From CAYTPI01 sp964439625 (lineage in GTDB: Bacteria; Chloroflexota; Anaerolineae; Aggregatilineales; UBA3940), in contig CAYTPI010000007.1 in the NCBI GenBank assembly GCA_964439625.1, positions 1 to 64,000 of the forward strand: a DNA stretch of 64,000 nt, written 5' to 3'. Shown here one piece after another: positions 1 to 8,458 of the stretch (the stretch's first letter is position 1; each line of letters starts with the position of its first letter). The translations under genes were made by a program, and so were the position numbers. The notes under the pieces are model-generated. The model ran no database searches. It was not told where the DNA came from and was given only the letters and a program-made list of their open reading frames with translations.

Positions 1-128
1 AATAACCGTTGCTTGAAGTATCCCCAACCCGCATCCAAAATGCGCTTACTGAGGTGACGGTTTTTTGCCGTATTCTTGGTTTTCAGGTCTTCCAAGACAA
101 TCACATCGTAGGTTTGAACAAGATAAAG
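1..128 (-). pseudogene. TnpB-family (IS200/IS605) remnant, broken at its N-terminal side, continuing off the left edge
   Basis: Read on the minus strand, the frame closed by a TAG at 129-131 encodes about 42 residues that match the RuvC-II part of TnpB: YDVIVLEDLKTKN, then NRHLSKRILDAGWGYF. In TnpB the Glu of LEDL is a catalytic RuvC residue. The segment to the right (129-427) does not continue the protein in any frame I tried, so the N-terminal two thirds are missing. The C-terminal side lies outside the window. It is probably a decayed insertion. No ends or guide-RNA region can be seen here. Confidence 0.7.
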
Positions 129-427
129 CTATATAATGTCTAGCAGTCTTTGCACCCTACATTCCCATAGATAAATCTAGGAGCTTTGGGCGCATTTTTG
201 GTAAATCGCAGGGAATATGACTGAAAGTATAGCACGGGTTATCAACACGCGTCAACGTAATATTTTTACGCGTCAATCTATCTTTAGATGATTGCAATAA
301 TATGCCACAAACGCACTATAAATTTCACAAAAACCCGTTGCCAACACTAGCCTCACGACCTTGCCGCCGCCTGAAACAAGATGTATAGTGATGATTGAAC
401 CATCGTGCTGTGTGGAGCATTTCTATA
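129..427. other. Intergenic region left of the first intact gene
   Basis: This stretch holds no credible gene. It contains a 9-base direct repeat (ACGCGTCAA at 247-255 and 268-276, 21 bases apart, two helical turns) and the candidate promoter listed at 361-389. The boundary with the TnpB remnant is near 129. Confidence 0.5.
361..389 (+). promoter_or_regulatory. Candidate sigma70-type promoter for the gene at 428
   Basis: TTGCCG at 361-366 and TATAGT at 384-389 are separated by 17 bases. A start near 396 would give a short leader containing GGAG at 414-417, ten bases before the ATG at 428. Confidence 0.4.
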
Positions 428-1132
428 ATGGATAAAAACCTAGAGCCAGACGATACACCAACTGTTGGGCGCCAACCAATGTTACAGCGTGAGTCTTCAT
501 TGCCAAAAGGAACGGGTCAGCTAAATCCAGAGGCCCTCAACCGACATGCAAAAATATCATCGCAGGATCGTCAACGGCTCCTGCGTGACCTAAGTGGAAC
601 GGGCTCACTACGTCGCAACATCAAAATTGATAAAGCTCCTGTGACGATCAAACAATTTTTACGTGGCGAAATTGATCTCAACACTGAGCTCTCTCGTCGT
701 TTCGCAAGCGCACCGTTGATCACCACCATTGCACGTGAACCACAAGATGCTCGATCGGCTAGCCGTTCAACTGCGATGCTTTCGACACAAGACAACAGCT
801 CGACTTTAACAATAGACGTTTTTAGCGATCAGAACATCACGGAAGCCACCTTTACGATGAACCATATGATGTCGATGCGTTTTCGTCTTCCTGGCCTGAG
901 TAGCTACGATAAACGCAGTTGGCTTGAGTTAATGAAGCGCGATGCAGGCGCTGCCTTCTTGTGGACGAACCAACGTTGGGAAAATGACTACTTTATCTTT
1001 GTGCTACGCCCTCACTATGTCCGTCTTTATGGCTTCTCAGAGTATTACGAAGCATCTGTGCGTATAACCCACCCAATTTCCCGCCAATTGATCGATTGGT
1101 TGGGCACACGTTGGCATGCCAAGAGCGAGTAA
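428..1132 (+). CDS. Hypothetical protein, 234 aa
   Basis: I do not recognise this protein. The ATG at 428 is preferred over an upstream in-frame TTG at 395 because GGAG sits at 414-417. Residues 1 to about 115 are polar, rich in Arg, Ser and Thr, and probably disordered. The C-terminal 110 residues look like a compact alpha/beta domain with many aromatic residues (the WENDYFIFVLRPHYVRLYGF region). There is no signal peptide or membrane segment, so it is probably cytoplasmic. The next gene begins 78 bases downstream on the same strand. Confidence 0.6.
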   Translation: MDKNLEPDDTPTVGRQPMLQRESSLPKGTGQLNPEALNRHAKISSQDRQRLLRDLSGTGSLRRNIKIDKAPVTIKQFLRGEIDLNTELSRRFASAPLITTIAREPQDARSASRSTAMLSTQDNSSTLTIDVFSDQNITEATFTMNHMMSMRFRLPGLSSYDKRSWLELMKRDAGAAFLWTNQRWENDYFIFVLRPHYVRLYGFSEYYEASVRITHPISRQLIDWLGTRWHAKSE

Positions 1133-1210
1133 ACAAGCGATAAGTTGCATACTCGGTAGCAGTACGGTATCCACTCTGACGATATTTGATGATCTAGGTA
1201 AATTGTCCGC

Positions 1211-2230
1211 ATGATTGAATGGATTCAACACGCTCTGCGTGATAAAACAACGGTAGGGATTACAGCAGCAGTCATCGTAACATTAGTTATGATGCTCGCA
1301 GGCTATGGCCTCTTAGCGCTGATGTCTGGCGCACGTGTACTAGCGCAGCGAGACGCAGAAACACCCAAACCAAACTCTGAAGCACTGCAAGGCACCCGCG
1401 AGGCATTTCTACAAGTTGGGCAACCAACATCAACGCCGTTTCCGCAACAAGCCCAAGCTGAAACAGACGACAAGCCACTTGATGAAGTGGTGCCTATTGC
1501 TACAGCAACAGCTCTTCCTGGCCCTATTATCAATGCTGCACCAGTGAGTGCCCAGCAACCAACGCCTATCCCTTTTACTGAGGCAGAGAGTGACGATGAT
1601 GGTCTGACAGATATCCCCGATGATGTACCAACGATTTACGATGGTTGGGCTGGTGATGTCGATGTCACCATTGCTGACCCAGATTATCTAGCGGATGGAC
1701 GCTGGGCAGAAGTACTGGTTACTGTTGCGAACATCAGCGTTGAACCAGGTATTCCAACTGGGTATACCTATTTGCAAAATAACGAAGGGGGCGGTTGGCG
1801 GCTGGTATCATTGTTCCGCGCGGCACACTTTGATGTGCCGCAGGTCAAAGGTGATGATGCCCCATTATGGTGGGCAACCGTTCGCTTCACAGATGCTAGC
1901 GAATGGCAGTTTCCCGTCGGATGCCTCTACATTGAAGTCCTACATGCGGAGGGTTGGGAGCCGATCTACGACTCGGAAGACGGATACAATTGGGAAGTCC
2001 ATGAAGCTGGCGGCTGGTTCGACTGCGGCAACAGCCACGACAAAATCCCGGATCAGCAGTTTCTTGCACCAGGCGAGGCAGCAACAGTGCCACTATACAT
2101 CTACCTGCAACATCCTCGTGACTGGCTCGATGAGGGCCCACCAAACCGACGCATTGCTCGCATTGATCTCGAAGTTCAACGCTGGGATGATGGGGCCCCG
2201 TTGGGCATAGTCGCAGGCTGGCCTCGTTAG
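1211..2230 (+). CDS. Membrane-anchored hypothetical protein, 339 aa
   Basis: One N-terminal membrane segment (about residues 15-38) is followed by a Pro/Gln/Thr-rich linker (about 45-120) and an acidic stretch (ESDDDGLTDIPDD). A folded domain of about 200 residues then starts at YDGWAGDVDVTI and is probably extracytoplasmic and beta-rich. It carries three Cys (CLY, then FDCGN). I cannot name the domain. The topology suggests a single-pass surface protein tethered by a flexible stalk. The stop overlaps the end of the convergent ligase gene by four bases. Confidence 0.6.
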   Translation: MIEWIQHALRDKTTVGITAAVIVTLVMMLAGYGLLALMSGARVLAQRDAETPKPNSEALQGTREAFLQVGQPTSTPFPQQAQAETDDKPLDEVVPIATATALPGPIINAAPVSAQQPTPIPFTEAESDDDGLTDIPDDVPTIYDGWAGDVDVTIADPDYLADGRWAEVLVTVANISVEPGIPTGYTYLQNNEGGGWRLVSLFRAAHFDVPQVKGDDAPLWWATVRFTDASEWQFPVGCLYIEVLHAEGWEPIYDSEDGYNWEVHEAGGWFDCGNSHDKIPDQQFLAPGEAATVPLYIYLQHPRDWLDEGPPNRRIARIDLEVQRWDDGAPLGIVAGWPR

Positions 2231-3468
2231 GCTGTCGCAGCCTGTTTTTCTTGGGGGACAGCCTCCAACGTCAACCCAAGTACATCGCTGAGGCTCCTGA
2301 GTTGCTTCCTGGCGTTTTCTATATCTGCGCCTTCCTTAGCCGCTTCTGCCATTGACATTGCCAGCTTATCCAAAATGAAAATGGCTTTAGGCGTGTTAAA
2401 GTCGTCATCCATAGCCTCAATGAACTGTTCTTTGTAAGGTGTAGCATTGAAGGTTTCACCAGACGTGACAGGCGCAGGATAATTGAGAGCGGCACGCCAT
2501 TTTGTCAACATAGCCTCTGCAATTTGCAGTTCAATAGTAGCATTATCACTGTGCCATATATCACGGTATTTGTGGTTCAGAAGGAAGATACGGACGGCAT
2601 CGGGCGAAAAGTCTTCTAGAAGATCCATCACAAACTGCATATTGCCCAGTGATTTACTCATCTTCTCACCTTCAAGGTGAACCATGCCAAAATGCATCCA
2701 GAAGCGCACAAAAGGTGATTTACCCGTGAAGCGCTCTGCCTGGCTAATCTCTGCTTCATGGTGTGGGAATTCAAGGTCAGACCCACCCGCATGAATATCA
2801 ATCGTCTCACCAAGATAGCGCATACTCATGGCGGTACATTCGATGTGCCAACCAGGCCGGCCTGGCCCCCATGGGCTATCCCATGTCGGTTCACCAGGTT
2901 TGGCTGCCTGCCATAATACAAAATCTAGTGGATCGCGTTTATTCTCGTCATCCGGGAAGTTGCCACGTTCATTCGCAATCTTAAGCATCTCGGCGTAGGG
3001 CATGTTGTTCAGTTTGCCGAACTCCGGATCATCTTTGACGGAGAAGTAAATATTGCCGTTGACCTCATAGCCGTAGCCCGCTTCGATTAACTTCTCGACG
3101 ATTTCAATCATCTTAGCGGTCTCTTCCGACGCTTTTGGGAAATGATCAGGCTCACGCACGTTAATGGCTCGCATCGCTTCGACAAACTTAGCGGTCTCGC
3201 GCTTACCGAGTTCATCCCATGCAAGGCCAACTTCGTTAGCTTTCCGCAAAATATCGTCGTCAATGTCAGTCACATTCTGCACATTGATTGTCTTATACCC
3301 CTTAAATTCAAGGTAGCGTTCAAGTACATCAAACCCGACGTATGTAAATGCATGGCCCAAGTGGGACGTGTCATAAGGGGTAACACCGCAGACATACATC
3401 CGCACGGTGTTATCCTCACCAACTTGAAAAGGCTCAACCTTATTTGTCAGGCTGTTATAAAGTTTCAT
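2227..3468 (-). CDS. cysS: Cysteine--tRNA ligase-like protein (CysS/MshC family), 413 aa
   Basis: This is a class I aminoacyl-tRNA-synthetase fold that activates cysteine. The HIGH motif appears as HLGH (residues 36-39) and the second signature as KMSKS (269-273). Zinc ligands are visible at C27, C211 and in FPHHEAE (H236/H237, E238). The most likely role is charging tRNA-Cys. At 413 residues it is about 50 shorter than E. coli CysRS and apparently lacks the C-terminal anticodon domain. Its CGVTPYDTSHLGH start also resembles mycothiol ligase MshC (CGITPYDATHLGH). I lean to CysS because mycothiol genes are not nearby, but the assignment is open. It converges on the membrane protein to its left. 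Confidence 0.8.
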   Translation of the reverse strand: MKLYNSLTNKVEPFQVGEDNTVRMYVCGVTPYDTSHLGHAFTYVGFDVLERYLEFKGYKTINVQNVTDIDDDILRKANEVGLAWDELGKRETAKFVEAMRAINVREPDHFPKASEETAKMIEIVEKLIEAGYGYEVNGNIYFSVKDDPEFGKLNNMPYAEMLKIANERGNFPDDENKRDPLDFVLWQAAKPGEPTWDSPWGPGRPGWHIECTAMSMRYLGETIDIHAGGSDLEFPHHEAEISQAERFTGKSPFVRFWMHFGMVHLEGEKMSKSLGNMQFVMDLLEDFSPDAVRIFLLNHKYRDIWHSDNATIELQIAEAMLTKWRAALNYPAPVTSGETFNATPYKEQFIEAMDDDFNTPKAIFILDKLAMSMAEAAKEGADIENARKQLRSLSDVLGLTLEAVPQEKQAATA

Positions 3469-3654
3469 CTAATCAGAGACTCCACAAGTGTAAGCATAAT
3501 TACGCTTCTTGAAGATAATGGTGTCTGTTAAGATTTGCACTCTTTACTGATTCGACCTGTGCAAAAGTAGAATTCAACAACAAAAATATAAATTGATTTC
3601 CAACAACGTGCTGGTACACTTGATAATTACTTACGGATTTTCTACTCAACTCAC

Positions 3655-4836
3655 ATGGTTCTCACTGACCTCTGGCATACCGCACGCCACCATCTACAAG
3701 ACAAACAAATCGCGCAGATCATCAAATTTGCGGGGAAGGGCAAGCTTCTCGATGGTAGCCCCGCTTCGCTTGAGTTCCGCCATTATTTGAGCCACATCTC
3801 ATCCGCAATGCTGCACCAATACGCGCAACAATGTTTGGCGTCAAACTTCTCTGACGCGGGCTTGGCGCTTCAGGATATTGTCAACCAGACAGGGGCTAGA
3901 TTGGGCCTCACTGTGGATTATGGTGCCTATCGCAGTGGTGCAGATGGTGTCTGGCATCTACCGGACGGACGCAGCATTGTGTTGGAAGTCAAAACATCGG
4001 ATACCTATCGCTTTGATATGACGACCTTAACAGGCTATCGGGAGAAACTAACTGCTGCAGGGATAGTCGATCCAGAAAAAACATCAATCCTGATTGTAGT
4101 TGGGCGTGAAGATACAGGCGGAATTGAGGCACAAATTCGTGGGTCGCGCTTTGCATGGGATATTCGTCTAATTAGCGTTGAGGGCATTATGCAGTTACTC
4201 AACCTGCGAGAAGCCAACCTGAGCCAAGACGTTGATGCACTGCTCCACGACGTTCTCACACCAAAGGAGTATATCCGGCTAGATAACCTCATCCGGTTGA
4301 TGTTTCAGACAAACCCGCAACATCAGGAAAGTAAGGCTGAGCCAGACGTACCAAGAAACAGCACCGAGGCAGAGGTTTACTGGAAAGCATCAACACCTGG
4401 CTCAAAAGCGCGCCCCGTCTCATTCTACTCAGCGGTCAAAGAGAATGTGGAAGACTATCTGCGAGTGTTTCTACTCAGGAGAAATCGCTCTGCTTATTCC
4501 AGCCCTGATGAGATTTCAACCGCCGTTGTGATTATTGTATCGCGGCTGCATCCGCAGAGCGGTTACTGGTTTGCCCTGCACCCCCACCAACTGGATTTCC
4601 TAGCAGATGCAGAAGAGGGTTACTTCGCATTGGGCTGTGGCTCTCCGGATAATGTGCTGCTGCTGCCACTTTATGAGGTTCAGACGTGGTTAGAAATGCT
4701 TAGTGAAACGCAGCGGAACGGGCAACCGATCTGGCACCTGAATGTGATACTAGCGGAGGATCAATCGTTAACTCTCATGACCCGCCGCGAGTTTGACAAT
4801 ATTCCGCTAAATATCTACGCCCTACTCACGCATTGA
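3655..4836 (+). CDS. PD-(D/E)XK nuclease-like protein, 393 aa
   Basis: The central part has a restriction-endonuclease-like active-site pattern: D97 in GADGVW, then E111-V-K113 in GRSIVLEVKTSD, with a hydrophobic strand between. A second region (about 240-393) has a WFALHP segment followed by YFALGCG and an IWHLNV strand, reminiscent of accessory domains on restriction-type nucleases. That comparison is from memory and weak. There is no methyltransferase or helicase beside it, so it is an orphan. No strong ribosome-binding site precedes the ATG. It could be a solitary defence nuclease, a DNA repair enzyme or a remnant of a larger system. Confidence 0.55.
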   Translation: MVLTDLWHTARHHLQDKQIAQIIKFAGKGKLLDGSPASLEFRHYLSHISSAMLHQYAQQCLASNFSDAGLALQDIVNQTGARLGLTVDYGAYRSGADGVWHLPDGRSIVLEVKTSDTYRFDMTTLTGYREKLTAAGIVDPEKTSILIVVGREDTGGIEAQIRGSRFAWDIRLISVEGIMQLLNLREANLSQDVDALLHDVLTPKEYIRLDNLIRLMFQTNPQHQESKAEPDVPRNSTEAEVYWKASTPGSKARPVSFYSAVKENVEDYLRVFLLRRNRSAYSSPDEISTAVVIIVSRLHPQSGYWFALHPHQLDFLADAEEGYFALGCGSPDNVLLLPLYEVQTWLEMLSETQRNGQPIWHLNVILAEDQSLTLMTRREFDNIPLNIYALLTH

Positions 4837-4838
4837 AC

Positions 4839-6008
4839 CTAATTTCCAGGAAGTACAGGTGTTGGCACCAAAGGGTTAAGCGTTGCGGTTGGTGTACGGG
4901 TGCCATTATCGTCATCATCAAGGTCAGACGGTGAAATCATACCGTCATCGTCGTCATCCGCTACACCTGCTGTGGCTGACGCCGTGCCCACTGGCGTTAC
5001 TGTTCTGCTTACTGAGGCGCTATTTTCACAGCTCTCTCCCACGCCTTCCAGGCGAGCAGCTATAAGCGGGTCTGGGTCGGCAAAAAGCGATAGCGCATAC
5101 TCATACTGGATAACCGCATCACAATATTGGGCGCTGTCCTCTAATTGCCGACCATACTCAGAGAGGGCGATCTGGAATTCAAACGGGAAGTTACGATAAT
5201 TTGGAGCGAGATTGTAAATCTGTTGGTATTTATCAACGACGACAGCCCAGTCTAAGTCAATATAGATTTGGGCATCGCTGTAGAGTTCCGCAAGGTTTTG
5301 TTCACCTTCGGCTGTATCCGACAAAGGCATAATGGCGCTGGCCTGTTCTAGCAAGAACAACCCTTCTTCAATCCGATCACTGCGGACATAAATTAACCCC
5401 AGTGCCTCCAAAGCCGTGAATTTCAGTTCTTGGACATCATCGAAGCGATAGTCCGGCGCAATGACCTGTAACTGATCAATACGTGCCAAGGTCGATGCCC
5501 ATTCTTCTGCAGCAGCAAAGGCTTGGGCCTCAGTATAGAGAATGTCAGGCTCGTCGCTGCCGGGTGGCGGTACTGTCGGTTGAAAGGCACTGCTCGTAAT
5601 TTGCTGCTCTACCTGTATGAGTTGCTCAGCAGCATCAGCATAATTCGGTTGGCGATCAAGCACCCAGCGCAAGCGTTGTGCTGAAATGCCATACTGCGTC
5701 TCAGAAATATCCGTGAGGGCTAACTCGTACTGTAGATCGACCTCGGCCTCAGTCGTCTGCGTCGCCCAAACGTTACGATCACGCTGGCCCGCTAGCGCAC
5801 CACCGCCGGCAGATAGCGAAATGTTGGCGGTCAGCACGCAGGCGATAATCGCAAAGACCATCGCGACGGTCACAATCGGGCGTGGGTTTCTCCTAACAGA
5901 GCGCTTTGGCCTGCGTGTACCGTGAGGCGGCGTCGGGGTTTGTGCAGTATTAGGTCTTGCAGGTGGCACGCCACCTGCAGGCGTATGATTCGGTGATGGT
6001 TGCATCAT
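4839..6008 (-). CDS. TPR-type membrane-anchored protein, about 389 aa
   Basis: The N-terminus is cytoplasmic, Pro/Thr/Arg-rich and basic. One membrane helix follows (PIVTVAMVFAIIACVLTANI), then an extracytoplasmic alpha-helical region with repeated A/Y/L patterns typical of TPRs (EWASTLARIDQLQVIAPDY; EEGLFLLEQASAIMPL; QYCDAVIQYEYALSLF). It ends in a Thr/Pro/Asp-rich tail. I start it at the ATG at 6008 because the longer frame to 6083 would run 15 bases past 6069 into the divergent glycosyltransferase's upstream region. TPR proteins of this layout commonly scaffold envelope complexes. No partner can be named. Confidence 0.65.
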   Translation of the reverse strand: MMQPSPNHTPAGGVPPARPNTAQTPTPPHGTRRPKRSVRRNPRPIVTVAMVFAIIACVLTANISLSAGGGALAGQRDRNVWATQTTEAEVDLQYELALTDISETQYGISAQRLRWVLDRQPNYADAAEQLIQVEQQITSSAFQPTVPPPGSDEPDILYTEAQAFAAAEEWASTLARIDQLQVIAPDYRFDDVQELKFTALEALGLIYVRSDRIEEGLFLLEQASAIMPLSDTAEGEQNLAELYSDAQIYIDLDWAVVVDKYQQIYNLAPNYRNFPFEFQIALSEYGRQLEDSAQYCDAVIQYEYALSLFADPDPLIAARLEGVGESCENSASVSRTVTPVGTASATAGVADDDDDGMISPSDLDDDDNGTRTPTATLNPLVPTPVLPGN

Positions 6009-6109
6009 TTGCTGTTTGGGTAGTTTTCTTTTGGACTTTAGCCTAATAGCCACGGCTAACGAGGCACAATGATACCGCTTCATTTGCTAACCGCCAGCCC
6101 TCCGACGTT

Positions 6110-6139
6110 TTCGCAATGCTTTTTTATGGTCGTTATACT
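6110..6139 (+). promoter_or_regulatory. Candidate promoter giving a leaderless transcript of the GT4 gene
   Basis: TTCGCA at 6110-6115 and TATACT at 6134-6139 are 18 bases apart. Only seven bases separate the -10 box from the ATG at 6147, so transcription would begin at or beside the start codon. Confidence 0.45.
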
Positions 6140-6146
6140 GCCGCTC

Positions 6147-7265
6147 ATGAAACCACAGCGCATTGGAATCGACGCCCGCCTGACTTACTATCGACAGGGA
6201 GGTATAGCCAATTACATTGAGCAACTCATCGCTCACCTACCGCTGGTTGATTCCAAAAATGACTATACCATTTTCCACAGTCGTAAAGATAAACGTAATC
6301 TTGCCATTGGAGGGAGCCAAACGCGTCGCATCTGCTGGACGCCGTCGCACCATCGGCTTGAACGCTACGTATTGAGCGTTGAACTGCTGCCACATCAGCT
6401 TGATCTCTTTCACAGCCCGGATTTCATTCCGCCAGCAGTGGGCTACAGACATTCCGTGATTACCATCCATGATCTGACGTTTATGCATTATCCTCAGTTT
6501 TTAACCAACGACAGCCGTCGCTACTATAACGACCAGATCAACTATGCGGTTCAACGCGCTGAGCATATTATGACCGACTCTGAAGCCACGCGTATGGATG
6601 TCCTTAACGTATTGGATGTTCCCCCAGAGAAAGTAACCACCGTTTGGCTTGGCATCAGTGACCATTTCCAACCTGCCTCGGTGGAAGCGATCAAGCGGTT
6701 CCAAGCAGCTTATGATCTTCCGGCGGACTATATTCTATTTGTCGGGACGTTTGAGCCTCGGAAAAACATCACAGGCTTGCTGAACGCCTACACTCAGCTA
6801 ATTGATAGACACCCCGATACGCCGCCGCTGATGTTGGCTGGGCGGCGTGGTTGGCTCTTTGATGAAATATATGCTCATGTAGAGGTGCTTAATCTAACGG
6901 ATCGGGTTCTGTGGCGAGAGAATATCGCTTACGCTGATCTGCCAGCGCTGTATACGGCAGCTTCAGTGCTATGCTTGCCGAGTCACTATGAGGGGTTTGG
7001 CTTCCCGCCCTTAGAAGCAATGGCCTGTGGCACCCCTGTGGTGATCGCCAACCGCGCATCGCTACCGGAAATCGTTGGCACTGCGGGCATCCACATCGAC
7101 CCAGATGATCCTGAGTCACTTGCTGACGGCCTTCACCAAACACTAACCGATAGCAATCTACGGAAGTGGCTGATCGAGGCGGGGTTTGAGCGCGTCAAGC
7201 TCTTTGACTGGGCAAAAACTGCTGAGCAGGTCTTTAGCGTCTACCGACAGGTACTTACATCATGA
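6147..7265 (+). CDS. GT4-family glycosyltransferase, 372 aa
   Basis: This is a GT-B retaining glycosyltransferase that moves a sugar from a nucleotide donor to a lipid-linked or surface glycan acceptor at the inner membrane face. The N-terminal acceptor domain begins with RIGIDARLTYYRQGGIANYI. The donor domain has FVGTFEPRKNI and the E-x7-E signature (HYEGFGFPPLEAMACGTPVV). The start at 6147 replaces an upstream in-frame start because it fits the GT4 N-terminus and sits seven bases from a good -10 box. Its stop overlaps the next ATG by four bases (ATGA), so it is translationally coupled to a second glycosyltransferase. The sugar is unknown. Confidence 0.85.
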   Translation: MKPQRIGIDARLTYYRQGGIANYIEQLIAHLPLVDSKNDYTIFHSRKDKRNLAIGGSQTRRICWTPSHHRLERYVLSVELLPHQLDLFHSPDFIPPAVGYRHSVITIHDLTFMHYPQFLTNDSRRYYNDQINYAVQRAEHIMTDSEATRMDVLNVLDVPPEKVTTVWLGISDHFQPASVEAIKRFQAAYDLPADYILFVGTFEPRKNITGLLNAYTQLIDRHPDTPPLMLAGRRGWLFDEIYAHVEVLNLTDRVLWRENIAYADLPALYTAASVLCLPSHYEGFGFPPLEAMACGTPVVIANRASLPEIVGTAGIHIDPDDPESLADGLHQTLTDSNLRKWLIEAGFERVKLFDWAKTAEQVFSVYRQVLTS

Positions 7266-8458
7266 CACAGTCGATTCTCTTCCTAACACCACAACTGCCG
7301 TATCCTGCACATCAGGGGACGGCTTTACGTAACTTCGGGTTGATCAAGGGGCTGGCAAAACGTGGGTATCAGGTCAGCTTAGCGAGTTTCGAAGGGCTAG
7401 GGCAAGGCTCGCCGGACGCAGTACTCGCACATTTTTGTGAACGGATTACGACTGCTCAACAACCGCCCAGATCAAAATTTAAGCGCATCATTGACTTGGC
7501 GAACGGTCACCCAGATATGGCCCGCCGGCTGTGGTCACATGGGTTTGAAGCCCGCATTGAGCTTCTCGTCGAACTGCACAAATTCGATGTGGTGCACATT
7601 GAAGGCATTGAGATGGCCCCTTACATCCCAGCTATCAAGCGTTTGTCGGATGCCAAGATTATCTATGATGCCCACAATGCCGAATTCGCCTTGCAACAGC
7701 GCATTGCTGAACAGGCGGCCGACCCTGTGCGTAAGCGCTACTCACACATACAAGTAACGCGACTAACAAGGTGGGAAGCTGAAGTCTGCGAAACCAGTGA
7801 CCATATCCTGGCTGTCTCCGAGCGTGACGCACAGCACCTGAGGAGCCTTGGCGCATCAACACCGATCACCGTTTTGCCCAACGCTATTGATACCAGCACC
7901 TACTCGCCAAAAACGCGGCCTGCAGATATTCGCCGCCCGAGTGTTGTCTTCACCGGCAAAATGGACTTCCGCCCCAATGTTGACGCGGTACTCTGGTTTG
8001 TCAATGATATTCTGCCATTGGTTCATGAAAAACAGCCAAACGTTGAATTTGTTGTTGTCGGGAAACAACCGCATGCACGCTTGCGAACAATCGCTAATCG
8101 TCGTCACATGACATTAACAGGCTTTGTTAACCAGATAGAGCCATACATTGCTGCTGCCGATGTTTACATCGCACCGCTTCGGATGGGCAGCGGCACGCGC
8201 TTCAAGCTGCTGCAAGCCATGGCAATGAAGCGGCCCATTGTTAGTACGGCTGTGGGCGCTGAAGGACTTGATGTTACTCATGAGCAGCACCTACTCTTGG
8301 CTGACCATCCGCAAGCCTTCGCAGTATCTATCCTAAAGATTTTAGAAAACCGTAACCTTAGCAAAATATTGACTGAAAACGCTCACGAATTAGTGATAAC
8401 CCGCTACGACTGGGGTGCCGTACTACCAATCCTTGAGACTGTCTACGAGGAGCTATAA
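7262..8458 (+). CDS. GT4-family glycosyltransferase, 398 aa
   Basis: This is a second GT-B glycosyltransferase of the type with an N-terminal Glyco_transf_4-like domain (TPQLPYPAHQGTALRNFGL) and a C-terminal GT1 domain. The donor site is marked by FTGKMDFRPNVDAV and by the loop PLRMGSGTRFKLLQAMA, where the usual first Glu of E-x7-E is replaced. That is common in this subgroup, which includes the sugar transferases annotated with exopolysaccharide loci. It overlaps the preceding gene by four bases and the next by one, so all three are probably one transcript. Donor and acceptor are unknown. Confidence 0.82.
   Translation: MTQSILFLTPQLPYPAHQGTALRNFGLIKGLAKRGYQVSLASFEGLGQGSPDAVLAHFCERITTAQQPPRSKFKRIIDLANGHPDMARRLWSHGFEARIELLVELHKFDVVHIEGIEMAPYIPAIKRLSDAKIIYDAHNAEFALQQRIAEQAADPVRKRYSHIQVTRLTRWEAEVCETSDHILAVSERDAQHLRSLGASTPITVLPNAIDTSTYSPKTRPADIRRPSVVFTGKMDFRPNVDAVLWFVNDILPLVHEKQPNVEFVVVGKQPHARLRTIANRRHMTLTGFVNQIEPYIAAADVYIAPLRMGSGTRFKLLQAMAMKRPIVSTAVGAEGLDVTHEQHLLLADHPQAFAVSILKILENRNLSKILTENAHELVITRYDWGAVLPILETVYEEL

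Noticed and set aside
247..276. Paired ACGCGTCAA as an operator
   Set aside because: The 21-base spacing is suggestive, but only two copies exist, they are A/T-flanked, and no regulator is near.
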